From assembly GCF_001942305.1 (NCBI RefSeq), contig NZ_MKKE01000085.1:62001-126000 (forward strand): 64,000 bases of DNA, given 5' to 3'. The translations under genes and the position numbers were made by a program. This document shows, one piece after another, positions 47,296 through 56,596 of this stretch (position 1 is its first letter; each line of letters begins with the position of its first letter). This DNA comes from Saccharomonospora sp. CUA-673. Lineage in GTDB: Bacteria; Actinomycetota; Actinomycetes; Mycobacteriales; Pseudonocardiaceae. A model generated the notes under the pieces. It made no database searches, was not told the origin of the DNA, and worked only from the letters and a program-made list of their open reading frames with translations.

Positions 47296-47897
47296 TGCGC
47301 AAAGCTGGCAAGATCATGATCGCGGGGGCCGCGACAGCAGCAGCGACGGTGCTCGCGGCGTGCTCGCCGTCCCTTGAGGAGCCGACCGACCAGTCGCCCG
47401 AGGAACAGGCCGAGCACACGCCGGCGCCCGTGTCGGTGACCGAGAGCGGCGCCGCGTCCGAGGAGAACGGCGAGGGGCGCGGGGGCTCCACCGGCGGCGG
47501 TGCGGCCGAGTGTGCGGCCACCGACATCACCGTCGCGACGGGCGGCGCCGAGCCGCAGGTGCAGATCCCGCGGGACTGCGCCGCTCCGCAGGAGGTCGTG
47601 ACCCACGACGTCGAGCCGGGCAGCGGCGCCGAGGTGTCGCCGCAGTCGACCGTGCAGGTGGACTACACGGTCGTCGGCTGGGCCGACGGTTCGGTGGCCG
47701 ACTCCGGCACCGCGTCGGTGAACCTGGCCTCGCCCACCGGTGAGATCGAGGGCTGGGCCGAGGGCCTGGAGGGTGCGCAGCAGGGCGCCACGCGCGTGTT
47801 CGTGCTGCCGCCGGACCTGGGCTACTCCGAGCAGGGCGGCAACCCGCTCGCCTCGGACAGCCTGGTCGTCGTCGCCGAGGTCACCGGCGTTTCCTGA
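47295..47897 (+). CDS. FKBP-type peptidyl-prolyl isomerase lipoprotein
   Basis: 200 residues. Signal peptide with lipobox VLAAC (Cys about residue 23), then a 45-residue acidic/Ser linker, then an FKBP domain (VTHDVEPGSGAEVSPQSTVQVDYTVVGWADGSVADSG ... GWAEGLEGAQQGATRVFVLPPDLGYSEQGG). Predicted to act as a folding factor anchored to the outer face of the membrane. Two further Cys (AECAATD, RDCAAPQ) flank the domain start and may form a disulfide. Intact. Confidence 0.9.
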   Translation: MRKAGKIMIAGAATAAATVLAACSPSLEEPTDQSPEEQAEHTPAPVSVTESGAASEENGEGRGGSTGGGAAECAATDITVATGGAEPQVQIPRDCAAPQEVVTHDVEPGSGAEVSPQSTVQVDYTVVGWADGSVADSGTASVNLASPTGEIEGWAEGLEGAQQGATRVFVLPPDLGYSEQGGNPLASDSLVVVAEVTGVS

Positions 47898-47946
47898 GAC
47901 ACCGTCTCCCGAGGCGCAGTCTCCCGAACGACCGTCTCCTGAGGCG
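47887..47946 (+). repeat. Four 15-bp tandem units at the 3' end of the FKBP gene
   Basis: CCGTCTCCCGAGGCG (47902-47916), CAGTCTCCCGAACGA (47917-47931), CCGTCTCCTGAGGCG (47932-47946), preceded by a degenerate unit 47887-47901 that spans the FKBP stop. In the +1 frame they would code PSPEA/QSPER/PSPEA, so the repeat looks like a once-coding Pro/Ser/Glu tail now out of frame. Confidence 0.6.
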
Positions 47947-47967
47947 CCGGACGCTTGTCGTGCCCCA

Positions 47968-48006
47968 CGGTGACCTCGGCCGCATACGAGTCGGCCGAGG
48001 TCACCG
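47968..48006. terminator. Bidirectional terminator between the FKBP gene and the quinone reductase
   Basis: Perfect 14-bp stem CGGTGACCTCGGCC / GGCCGAGGTCACCG with an 11-base loop, between convergent genes. The right arm repeats the last FKBP codons (GCCGAGGTCACCGGCG). Confidence 0.85.
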
Positions 48007-48020
48007 GCGGGGAGCCGGCC

Positions 48021-48990
48021 TCAGGGGATGAGCAGCACCTTGCCGGTGGTCCGCCTGCCCTCGAGGTCCTCGTGGGCGCGGCGGGCATCGGCGAGCGGGT
48101 GCGTCGCGCCGATGCGCACGTCCAGCTCCCCGGCCGCGACCGCGGCGAACAGTTCGCCGGTCCGCCACTCCAGTTCCTCCCGCGTGGCGGTGTAGTGCGC
48201 CGTCGTCGGGCGCGTCAGGAACAGCGATCCGCCCGAGTTCAGCACCTGCGGGTCGATCGGCGGGACCGGTCCGCTCGACGCGCCGAACAGCACGAGCATC
48301 CCGCGTGGCCGCAGCGACCGCAGGCTCGCCTCGTACGTGCTGGCGCCGACACCGTCGTACACCACCGGCACGCCCTCGCCGCCGGTCAGGTCGTCGACCG
48401 CGGCGGCGAAATCGCGTTCGGTGTAGCGGATGACCTCGTCCGCCCCGGCGCCGCGGGCGAGGCGTTCCTTCTCCTCGGTCGAGACCGTGCCGACCACCCG
48501 CGCGCCCTTGGCCTTGGCCAACTGCGTCAACAGCAGTCCGACGCGCCCGCGGCCGCATGCACCAGCACCGTCTCGCCCTCGGTGACCGGGTACGTCGAGT
48601 TGACGAGGTAGTGCGCCGTGACGCCCTGCAGGATCGTGGCGGCCGCCGTCTGCGCCGACACTCCGTCGGGAACGGGCACCAGGATGCCCGCCGGCACGAC
48701 GGCCCGTTGGGCGTAGCCGCCGGGATAGCCCTGCCACGCGACCCGGTCGCGACCGCGATCCCGGTGACGTCCGGGCCGACCTCGGCGACGGTGCCCGCGC
48801 CCTCCAGCCCCGGCGTGTAGGGCAGTGCGATCGGGTAGACGCCCGAACGCTGGTAGGTGTCGATGTAGTTGACGCCCGCCGCCTCGACGTCGACCAGCAC
48901 CTCCCCGGACCCGGGGGACGGCGACTCGACGTCGGCGGGGGTCAGGACCTCTGGACCCCCGGTGCGTTCGATCCGGATCGCGGTAGGCAT
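48021..48990 (-). CDS. qor: Zinc-free quinone oxidoreductase (MDR superfamily), frame broken twice
   Basis: 323 residues after repair, NADPH-dependent. PTAIRIERTGGPEVL, AAGVNYIDTYQRSGVYPIALP, Rossmann motif GGVGLLLTQLAKAKGARVVGT, YDGVGASTYEASLRSLRPRGMLVLFG and ATREELEWRTGELF. No structural zinc cysteines, as in Qor. Breaks near 48753 (VGDRVAW; GGCGAC present as GCGAC) and near 48542 (AAAGGVGLLL; GGCGGCG present as GGCGCG). Start ATG 48990, AGAGGA upstream; TAGGCT (49052-49047) predicts a 50-base leader. Confidence 0.92.
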
Positions 48991-49115
48991 GCGCACTTCC
49001 TCTCCTCGCAGGCGAACTGGGCCGTCACTGGGCCGTGTTGCGCCCGAGCCTAGTGATCACCGCCGCATGATCGTGATTCGCAGCGCGCCCGGACGTCCGT
49101 GTCGGCCGCGCCCCC

Positions 49116-49128
49116 TAGACTGTCGCCG
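49116..49128 (+). promoter_or_regulatory. Leaderless promoter of the 105-residue protein gene
   Basis: TAGACT (49116-49121) ends six bases before GTG 49128. No convincing -35 box. Confidence 0.45.
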
Positions 49129-49445
49129 TGGCTGACAACGAGAGCACCGAGACGAGTCCTGCCGAACCGACGAAGGCCCAGCGGTCGGCCGCGACCTCGT
49201 TCGTCGCGGCACACGGCGCCCCGACCCGGGCCGTCGTGGAGCGGATCGGACGCAAGGGCGCCCGCGTCGTGCTGGTCGGCGCCGACGGCGCCATGGGCGA
49301 CGTCGTCGTCCCCAGCCAGGAGACCGGCGAGGCGCTGATCGCGGCGATCGGCGACCTCGAGGCCGCCGAATGGGACTCCGCGACCGTCAACGCGACCGTC
49401 ATCGGCCCCGAGCACCGGCGCAGGATGGCCGGCCCTCGCGCATGA
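49128..49445 (+). CDS. Conserved small protein of unknown function coupled to an ATP-grasp gene
   Basis: 105 residues, MADNESTETS start, then a compact alpha/beta part (RSAATSFVAAHGAPTRAVVERIGRKGARVVLVGADGAMGDVVVPSQETGEALIAAIG). No recognised motif. Its stop overlaps the ATG of the ATP-grasp enzyme (ATGA), implying co-production and perhaps a partner role. GTG start directly downstream of a leaderless-type promoter. Not recognised by name. Confidence 0.6.
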   Translation: MADNESTETSPAEPTKAQRSAATSFVAAHGAPTRAVVERIGRKGARVVLVGADGAMGDVVVPSQETGEALIAAIGDLEAAEWDSATVNATVIGPEHRRRMAGPRA

Positions 49446-50334
49446 CCGTCCGCCCCTCGAACACCCGACAGGTCCTGTTCGTCGGGTGCACCGGCGTCCC
49501 GGAGGGCGACGGCGACGAGGCGGCCCTGCTGCCCGCGCTCGCCGACGTCGGCGTCGAGGCCCGGTGGGCCGTGTGGGACGACCCGGACGAGGACTTCACC
49601 GCCGCGGATCTGGTGATCCTGCGCGCGACGTGGGACTACACCGAACGCAGGGACGAGTTCCTGGCCTGGTGCGCCTCCGTGCCGCGGCTGGTGAACCCGG
49701 TCGAGGCGGTGCGCTGGAACACCGACAAGGCCTACCTCGTCGACCTCGCGGACGCCGGCGTCGCCACCGTCCCCACGACGCTCGTGGCACCGGGCGCGCG
49801 GCGGAGTGGCCCGAGAGGGGAGACTTCGTCGTCAAACCGTCGGTCGGCGCCGGGTCACGGGGTGCGGCACGGTTCACCCGCGACGAGCACGCCGCCGCGG
49901 CCGAGCATCTCGCCGGTCTGCACGCGGCGGGCTACACCGCGGTCGTCCAGCCGTATCAGACGGCCGTCGACGAGGAGGGCGAGACGGCGCTGGTGTTCCT
50001 CGGCGGGCAGTACTCGCACGCCTTCACGAAGGGCCCGATGCTCGGCGGCTCCGAGGTCGACGAGTCGGGCCTGTTCGTCACCGAGAAGCTCGGCGCCGCC
50101 ACGCCGGACGCGGACTGGTTGGCACTGGCCGAGGACGCGGTCGACGCCGCTGCGGCGCGGCTCGGTCTGCGCCGACCCGACTTCCTCTACGCCCGGGTCG
50201 ACATCGTGCGCACCGACGCGGGAGACCCGGCCGTCCTCGAACTCGAGGTGAGCGAGCCGAGCCTGGGTTTCCGTCAGACCGGCGCCGACGCCGCCGTGCG
50301 ATTCGCCTCCGCGGTGCGCGCGGCCCTGGCCTGA
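49442..50334 (+). CDS. ATP-grasp ligase (RimK/glutathione-synthase-like), frame broken
   Basis: About 297 residues after repair. N-terminal preATP-grasp domain (VLFVGCTGVPEGDGDEAALLPALADVGVEARWAVWDD, LVILRATWDYTERRDEF), ATP-binding lysine and glycine loop DFVVKPSVGAGSRGAARF, and C-terminal metal-binding VDIVRTDAGDPAVLELEVSEPSLGF. Resembles O-ureido-serine cyclo-ligase/RimK-type enzymes forming carboxylate-amine bonds; substrate unknown. Break near 49797 (APGAAAEWPERGDF). Paired with the preceding 105-residue gene. Confidence 0.82.
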
Positions 50335-50357
50335 CCCCGACGCGCCTGACACCGACG

Positions 50358-50385
50358 CCGGCCCGGAGCCATCGGACCGGGCCGG
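50358..50385. terminator. Bidirectional terminator after the ATP-grasp gene
   Basis: CCGGCCCGG / CCGGGCCGG stem with a 10-base loop, between convergent genes; followed by two GGGATCAGGC copies reaching the desaturase stop. Confidence 0.7.
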
Positions 50386-50405
50386 GCGGGATCAGGCCGG
50401 CGGGA

Positions 50406-51347
50406 TCAGGCGGCGCGTTTGGCCGCGAGGCGCTCGGGACGCGGCCAGCGCACGTGGTGCACCCAGCCGAGCTTCTCGAAGAGCCAGATCAACCGCGCGG
50501 AGATGTCGAGCTGACCGCGCAGCACGCCGTGCCGGGCGCACGTCGGGTCGGCGTGGTGGGAGTTGTGCCACGACTCGCCCATGGACAGGACCGCCAGCGG
50601 CCAGAAGTTGGCGGCGCGGTCGCGGCTGGTGAAGGGTCGTTCGCCGACCATGTGGCACACCGAGTTGACCGACCACGTCACGTGGTGCGAGAACGCGATC
50701 CGCACCAGACCGGCCCAGAAGAACGCGGTCACCGCGCCCCACCACGACCACGTGACCAGACCGCCGATGAGCGCCGGCAGACCGAGGCTGGCGACGATCC
50801 ACAGCGCGAAGAACCGGTTGACGATCTTCAGGTCCTGATCGGCGAGCAGGTCCGGGGCGAAGCGCTGGTAGTTGGTGACGTCGCGCTGGAACATCCAGCC
50901 CATGTGGGCGTGCCAGAAACCGCGCAGCAGCGCGGCCGGCGACGAACCGAACAGCCACGGCGAATGCGGGTCGCCCTCGCGGTCGGCGAACGCGTGGTGC
51001 CTGCGGTGGCTGGCGACCCAGAAGATGACCGATCCCTGCACGGCCATGCTGCCGGCGATGGCGAGGGCGATGCGCATCGGGCGGCCCGTCTTGAACGCGC
51101 CGTGCGTGAAGTAGCGGTGGTATCCGACGGTCACGCCGAGCGTGCCCAACGTGTAGAAGGTGACGGCCAGGAGCAGGTCGAGCCAGCTCAGGCCCCAGCC
51201 CCAGGCGAACGGAACGGCGGCGAGCAGCGCGACGAAGGGAACGAGGAGGAAGGTTTTCAGCACCAGCATCTGGCCGGTCGTGCGGGCCTCACCGAGGAGG
51301 GGTTTGGGCCCGTCGGTGGTTTCCGGCGCCTGTTGGGCAGTGCTCAT
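50406..51347 (-). CDS. Membrane acyl-CoA/acyl-lipid delta-9 desaturase
   Basis: 313 residues from ATG 51347. Di-iron membrane desaturase with the three histidine boxes GYHRYFTHG, SHRRHHAFAD and SWHNSHHADP, and four membrane segments grouped as two hairpins. Introduces cis double bonds into long-chain fatty acids; stearoyl-type by similarity to mycobacterial DesA3. ATG 51374 is an alternative start, but GACGAGG 11 bases before 51347 and family length favour the shorter form. Single gene between two terminators. Confidence 0.92.
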   Translation of the reverse strand: MSTAQQAPETTDGPKPLLGEARTTGQMLVLKTFLLVPFVALLAAVPFAWGWGLSWLDLLLAVTFYTLGTLGVTVGYHRYFTHGAFKTGRPMRIALAIAGSMAVQGSVIFWVASHRRHHAFADREGDPHSPWLFGSSPAALLRGFWHAHMGWMFQRDVTNYQRFAPDLLADQDLKIVNRFFALWIVASLGLPALIGGLVTWSWWGAVTAFFWAGLVRIAFSHHVTWSVNSVCHMVGERPFTSRDRAANFWPLAVLSMGESWHNSHHADPTCARHGVLRGQLDISARLIWLFEKLGWVHHVRWPRPERLAAKRAA

Positions 51348-51609
51348 GGGCGTGCGGACCTCGTCTCGAGACATCGATGGGGGAGGGGGACTCGTGCCCG
51401 GCTCGGCCGGTGCGGCCGGCTCGACAGGGGCGGCTGGGCCGGCGGGGTGCCGCGAACAGCGTGTTGCAGAGTACCGCCAGAATCCGCACTCAGGGGCGGC
51501 ACTGTGATGACACGTGACGGAACGGTCGCCCCTCGTGGGCGTACGTGGCCGTGAACAGCGCTTTTCGCGCCGGAACGCGAGAAAACCTCACTCCCGGCGT
51601 GCGCGGCGT

Positions 51610-52605
51610 TCAGGCTGCTGGGGCGCCCGTTGCGGGTGCGGCGGGGCGTTCCACGGCGGGTCCGCGGTCGCGCGCGCCGCACCAGAGCGTTGCGGTCGTC
51701 ACAATCACCGCGGCGGAGCCGAGAACGTGGAGCGAGACCAGTGCCTCGGGGACGCCGAGGGCGTACTGGACGCTGCCGAGCGCGCCCTGGGCGAGGGCGA
51801 CGATCCAGACCGCGGCGTAGCGACGCCACAGGGTCGGCGGTACCGGGGAACTCGCGCGGTGGCGCCACCATTCGGCGCCCATCGCGGTGAGCACCACGAG
51901 GTAGGCCACGAGCATCGCGCCGTGGATGAACGAGAGCGTCTCGATGGGTGCGTCGAACCGCGGGGTGTCGGGATCGCCGCCGTGCGGGCCGGCACCGGTG
52001 ACGGTGGTGCCGGTGACCAGCAGCGCGGCCATGGCCACGACGAACGCCTGCATCAACACCCGGCCGCGGCCGGGCACGACCCAGCGCGGTGGGTCGTCAC
52101 CCTCGTTGAAGGCGTGCAACAACAGGGTCGCCAGCCAGACGAGCACGGCCGAGGCGAGGAAGTGGATCGCGACGGTCCACCACAGCAGACCGGTGAGCAC
52201 GGTGATGGCGCCGACGATGGCCTGCACGGCCACACCGGCCGGCATCGTCCAGGCGAGCTTGACGAGGCGGGTGCGCTCGGGGTGGGCGATCTTGATGCGC
52301 CACGCGATGAGCACGCACAACGCGGCGACGATGCCCACGATGCCCGTCAGCAGCCGGTTGCCGAACTCGATCCACTGGTTGAACGTCTCGTACTCGGGAT
52401 GTTCGACCGGGAACATGCTGCCGGGGAAGCACTGAGGCCACGTCGGGCAGCCGAGGCCGGAGCCGGTGACGCGGACGACCGAACCGGTGACGCCGATGCC
52501 GCCCTGCGTGAGGATCGCGGCGATCGCGACGGCGCGCTGCACCGACCGGGACGGATACGGCATGCGGCCGATGAGGGAGGACACCCGCTCCACGAAAGCG
52601 CTCAC
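51610..52605 (-). CDS. ctaA: Heme A synthase
   Basis: Oxidises heme O to heme A for cytochrome aa3. 331 residues, eight membrane segments; first outside loop has RVTGSGLGCPTWPQCFPG with the paired cysteines of type CtaA, then EFGNRLLTG and VAIHFLASAVLVW with heme-ligand histidines, and a second copy IHGAMLVAYLV / VSLHVLGSAAVIV. GTG 52605. A TACAAT -10 box lies nearly at the start codon. Acts with ctaB at 43733. Confidence 0.95.
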   Translation of the reverse strand: MSAFVERVSSLIGRMPYPSRSVQRAVAIAAILTQGGIGVTGSVVRVTGSGLGCPTWPQCFPGSMFPVEHPEYETFNQWIEFGNRLLTGIVGIVAALCVLIAWRIKIAHPERTRLVKLAWTMPAGVAVQAIVGAITVLTGLLWWTVAIHFLASAVLVWLATLLLHAFNEGDDPPRWVVPGRGRVLMQAFVVAMAALLVTGTTVTGAGPHGGDPDTPRFDAPIETLSFIHGAMLVAYLVVLTAMGAEWWRHRASSPVPPTLWRRYAAVWIVALAQGALGSVQYALGVPEALVSLHVLGSAAVIVTTATLWCGARDRGPAVERPAAPATGAPAA

Positions 52606-52607
52606 AA

Positions 52608-52620
52608 CTACACATTGTAG
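52608..52620 (-). promoter_or_regulatory. ctaA promoter with palindrome over the -10 box
   Basis: Minus-strand -10 TACAAT (52619-52614) lies within the dyad CTACA-CAT-TGTAG (52608-52620), two bases from the GTG-proximal +1. A repressor bound here would block transcription directly. Confidence 0.5.
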
Positions 52621-52660
52621 AGGTCGCGCGAAGCGCGTCGTTTTGGGTGGTGGTGGGAGA

Positions 52661-52704
52661 GGGGCCGGCCGTAGAGGTGGCGCCGAGCGCGTCCGGCCAG
52701 CCCC
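52661..52704 (-). terminator. Terminator of the mptB-ABC operon
   Basis: GGGGCCGGCCG (52661-52671) pairs with CGGCCAGCCCC (52694-52704) with one mismatch, 17 bases past the permease stop. Confidence 0.5.
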
Positions 52705-52720
52705 TCGTTCACCCCGGTCG

Positions 52721-53511
52721 TCAGGTGAGTTTCGTGGTCTTCGCGGCGACGGCGGCGGCCGCGGCGCCCCAGACGGTGAGGACGAGCAGCGAGGTCACCG
52801 AGAAGGTGCCGTCGACGAGTGCGGCGTGCAGCCCCTCGGCGAGCGCACCGGAAGGCAGGAGCACGACGACGGCGGCGTAGGCGTCGGGCAGTGCGGACGG
52901 AACCATGAGGATGCCGCCTGCGAGCAGCAGCACGAACCACACGATGTTGGCCAGCGCCAGCACGGCCTCGGCCCGCAGCGCGCCGCCGAGCAGCACGCCG
53001 AGCGCGCCGAAGCAGATCGTGCCGACGGTGACGAGCAGGATGCCGAACACGATCCCGCCCGTCGACGGCGACCAGCCCAGTGCGAGGGCGACGATGCCGA
53101 GGACGAGGACCTGGACCGCCACGACGACCAGCGCGGCCACGAGTCGGCCCGCGACGAGCAGCCACCGCGGCAGCGACGTCGCCGACAGTCGTTTCAGCAC
53201 GCCGTAGCGGCGGTCGAAGCTGAGTGCGATCGCCTGTCCGGTGAACGCCGACGACAGCACGGCGAGGGTGAGGATGCGCGGGGTGATCCAGTCGACGCGT
53301 TCCATGCCGGCGAGATCGCCCGCGGGCAGGATGTCGAGCACGCTCAACCCGATCAGCATGGCGAGCGGGATGAGCAGCGTCAGCAGGATCTGCTCGCCGT
53401 GGCGCAGCGTCATCGACGTCTCGACGCGGGCGTGGGTCAGCAGCATGCGGCCGAGCGCCCGCGGCCGGGCGCGGGCGTGAAGGTGCCGGCGGAGAACGGC
53501 GACGTGGTCAT
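52721..53511 (-). CDS. ABC-2 type transporter permease, frame broken
   Basis: 263 residues after repair, start ATG 53511 overlapping the ATPase stop (ATGA). Six membrane segments (ILLTLLIPLAMLIGLSVL, AVLSSAFTGQAIAL, LVAALVVVAVQVLVLGIVALAL, IVFGILLVTVGTICFGALGVLL, ANIVWFVLLLAGGILMV, LLVLTVWGAAAAAVAAK). Break near 53463 (PGRGALGRMLL; GGGGCG present as GGGCG). Forms an exporter with the next-upstream ATPase; location beside mptB and ctaA is conserved in mycobacteria. Substrate unknown, possibly a daunorubicin/lipid-type export. Confidence 0.9.
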
Positions 53512-54436
53512 GCGCGTAGCTCCCGTCCGGTCAGTTCGAGGAACACCTCTTCGAGGTCGCGGCGGCCGACGTGCAGTTCCTCGGCGAGCACGCCCTGCTG
53601 GGCGCACCACGAGGTGACGGTCGAGACGACCTGGGGGTCGACGACGCCGGTGACGCGGTACGAGCCGGGGCTCGACTCGCGGACGAGGTAGCCCTCGGGC
53701 AGCGCGGCGGTGAGCAGTCGGGTGTCCAGGCCGGCGCGGGCACGGAACCGCAGTTGGGCGTCCTCGGCGTGCTCGGCGGTGAGCGCGTTCGGCGAGCCTG
53801 GGCGATCACGGCGCCGTCGTCGACGATGACGACGTCGTCGGCCAGCGACTCGGCCTCCTCCATGAGGTGGGTCGTGACGAGCACGCTGACCCCGTCGGAG
53901 CGCAGCGCGTCGAGCAGCTGCCACACGAGCCGGCGGGCCTGCGGATCCATGCCCGCGGTCGGTTCGTCGAGGAAGACCAGCTCGGGGCGGCCGACGATCG
54001 CGCACGCCAGCGACAGTCGTTGCTGCTGCCCGCCGGAGAGGCGTTTGAACGGGGTGCGGCTGGCCGGGCCGAGGCCGAGCACGTCGAGCAGCCAGGCCGG
54101 GTCGAGGGGGTCGGCGGCGCACGCGGCCACCAGGCGCAGCATCTCGTCGGCGCGCACGCCCGGGTAGGCGCCGCCGCCTTGCGGCATGACGCCGATCCGC
54201 GGGCGGAGCTCGGCGCCGTCGCGGACCGGGTCGAGGCCGAGCACGTGGACCGTGCCGGCATCCGGCCGTTGGAAGCCCTCGCAGATCTCGACGGTCGTCG
54301 TCTTACCGGCACCGTTGGGGCCCAGCAGCGCGAGGATCACGCCCCGCGACATCTTCAGGTCGAGCCCGTCGACGGCGGTGACCGATCCGAAGCGCTTCAC
54401 CAGACCGGTGATCTCGACGGCCGCAGCATTCACAAA
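53508..54436 (-). CDS. ABC transporter ATP-binding protein, frame broken
   Basis: About 309 residues. Walker A LLGPNGAGKTTTVEI, Q-loop VMPQGGG, signature LSGGQQQRLSLA, Walker B LVFLDEPTAGMDP and switch TTHLMEEAE, in the DrrA-like arrangement with a C-terminal DUF4162-type domain (RESSPGSYRVTGVVDP, DLEEVFLELTGRELRA). Break near 53795 (VIAQGSPNALTAEH; CAGGGCTC present as CAGGCTC). GTG 54436 sits just after the mptB stop; TTG 54442, overlapping that stop, is an alternative. Confidence 0.93.
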
Positions 54437-54438
54437 GG

Positions 54439-56402
54439 TCAAGGGTACGGCGTGTGGACCTGCCGGTCGCCGTCGCCCTCGGCGTCCGTGGCGGCGGTCT
54501 CGCCCTGGGCCTCCGTGCCGGCGTCGGTGCTGGTGCCGGCCGGGGCCCCGGTGTCGCCTCCGGTCGAGGTGTCGGTGCTGCTCGCGGAGCCGGTGGGCTC
54601 GCGGTCGCGCGGGGGAGCGGCACCGCTGGCCTCTGCGGGCACGGCCGGCCGCGCCGCGGGGGCGGCGGGCGTGCCCTGGGCGCGGCGCTTCTTGCGGGTG
54701 GGCGCCGGATGCAGCAGGTCGGCCGGATCGGTGCGGGCGACAACACCGACGGCGCGCGCCACCACAGCAGGGCCAGCAGGGCGAGCACGACGAGTCCGCC
54801 GGCGAAGTAGGCCTGCGGGAGGGTGTACATGCGGCCGTCGAACGGGCTGCCGTTGGGCGGCACGAGCAGCGAGAGCACGACCGTCATGCCGGTCGCGACG
54901 ACACGGAACCGGGAGGTCCCCGCCGACGCGGCGAGCGGGATGATCGCCCACAGCAGCCACCACGGCTGCATCGCGACGTGCAGCAGCATCACGGCGCCGA
55001 GCGAGACGCCGAGGCCGATCATCGGCCGGTACCGCCAGTGCAGGCTGTCCCACAGGAACTTGACGGTGATCGCGCCCGCGACCAGGTAGCTGATGATCGC
55101 GAGCACCGAGATGATGCCCGCGGTGTGGTTGCCGAGGCCGAGTGCGATGCCGAGGACGCCGCCGAGCTGGCCGATCTCGGAGGTAGGGGCGATCCAGTTC
55201 CACAGCTTCGTCGGGGTGCTCAGGCCGTTGACCCAGCCGTAGTCGAGGCCGACGCCGTAGGTCACGGCCGTCATCACCACGGCGCACACCGCCGTCATCA
55301 GGGCGGCGGCCTTGAGCAGGTCCTTGATGCCGCCGTACCAGCGCCGGGCGATCATCACGCCGAAGAAGCCGAGGGCGACGATCGCGTGCACCTTCACCGC
55401 GGCCGCGACCGTGATGATCGACGCGCCGAGCACGATGTAGAACAGCTCGCCCTTGACCAGCGGGGGCGGGGAGTCGCCGCGCACGCGGTAGGGCAGCCGG
55501 CGCAGGCCCACCCAGATGCCCAGGAGCATCAGGCCGATGCCGATCGTGTCGTTGTGCGCGCCCCCGACGATATGGAACAGCACGAGCGGGTTGGCCACGC
55601 CCAGCCACAGTGCGGTGCTGGGCGGCACGCCGAAGCGGTCGGCCAATCGCGGCAGCACCCAGATGACCACGCCGAGCCCGATGAGCGTGGCCAGGCGGAA
55701 CAGCAGGATGCCGCCGGAGACGTGCTCCCCGGTGATGCCGGTGATCCAGCTGCCCATGCGCAGGAACAACGGGCCGTACGGAGCGGGGGTGTCGCGCCAG
55801 ATGTTGGCGACGCCGACGACGAGCGGATCGTCGTTGCCCAGCACCTCGGGGCCGTGTTGGTACGGATCCATCCCGCGGGTCAGGACCTCGCTCTGGCCCA
55901 GGTAGACGTAGGGGTCGCGGGTGAACACCGGGGGGATCACCGTCAGCGGCGCGATCCACAGCAGGAGCGTGCGGTGCATCTCCTTGCGACCCACCATCCG
56001 CTTGCGGCTGGGCCGGGCGAACCGGCCGAGCAGCAGCCAGCCGATGATCAGCATCATCATGCCGATGAACGCGACGGCCAGCGAGACCGTCGGGATGCGC
56101 GCGAAGATCCGCAGCACCGGCAGGTGGTTGACGGGGTTGAGCACCGGGGCGGCGCCCGCGCCGAGCGAGCCGAACGCCAGCATCAGCGAGCCGACGGTGC
56201 CGAAACCCTGCACCATGCGGACCGAGCGGCGCTCGTCGTCGGTCAGGGGCTGTCGGTCGCCGGGGTGCGCGGGCGAACGCGAGGGAACCCAGACCGTCGA
56301 CGCGGTGCTCGCGCCGAGCGAGCCTGCTGAGCTCTGCCCCTCGTTCGCCTCCGCCGACTGCGCCCCGTCGGCGCGTCGACCGCGTCCCCTGCCGAAAACC
56401 AC
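54439..56402 (-). CDS. mptB: Polyprenol-phosphomannose-dependent alpha-1,6-mannosyltransferase, frame broken
   Basis: About 654 residues after repair. GT-C integral membrane enzyme with some twelve spans; the catalytic-type Asp lies in the first outside loop (VFTRDPYVYLGQSEVLTRG). Conserved blocks DNDPLVVGVANIWRDTPAPYGP, HNDTIGIGLMLLG and VKVHAIVALGFFG. Extends the alpha-1,6-mannan core of lipomannan/lipoarabinomannan. Break near 54757 (LLWWRARAVGVVART), after the last span, before a 110-residue disordered Thr/Ala/Glu tail. GTG 56402 has TAGTCT (56414-56409) ideally placed for a leaderless mRNA. Divergent from sufR, as in mycobacteria. Confidence 0.9.
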
Positions 56403-56408
56403 TGGGAA

Positions 56409-56414
56409 AGACTA
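56409..56414 (-). promoter_or_regulatory. Leaderless promoter of mptB
   Basis: TAGTCT on the minus strand ends six bases before the GTG start at 56402, so the mptB-ABC transcript probably starts on its start codon. Confidence 0.5.
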
Positions 56415-56560
56415 TCGGCGCGTCAGCGCGCGTTGAGGGGTGGTGGTCGGGTGACGGGTGGGACCTGTCGAGAGGAGGATGAAGGCCACGTAGGAGTGGG
56501 TATACGGGCCTCGGTGGCTCCCGTCTCGGTGAATCCGGTCACTGGCCCGGGAGGTCGCCT

Positions 56561-56596
56561 TTGCCCGGCGCGAGGAAATACGACACAATTGTGTTG
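56561..56596 (+). promoter_or_regulatory. sufR promoter with autoregulatory operator
   Basis: -35 TTGCCC (56561-56566), 17-bp spacer, -10 CACAAT (56584-56589), predicted +1 at GTG 56596 (leaderless). A perfect 12-bp palindrome ACACAATTGTGT (56583-56594) covers the -10 box up to the start codon. Mycobacterial SufR is known to bind ACAC/GTGT-type inverted repeats at its own promoter, so this is the likely iron-sulfur-responsive operator of the suf operon. Confidence 0.7.
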
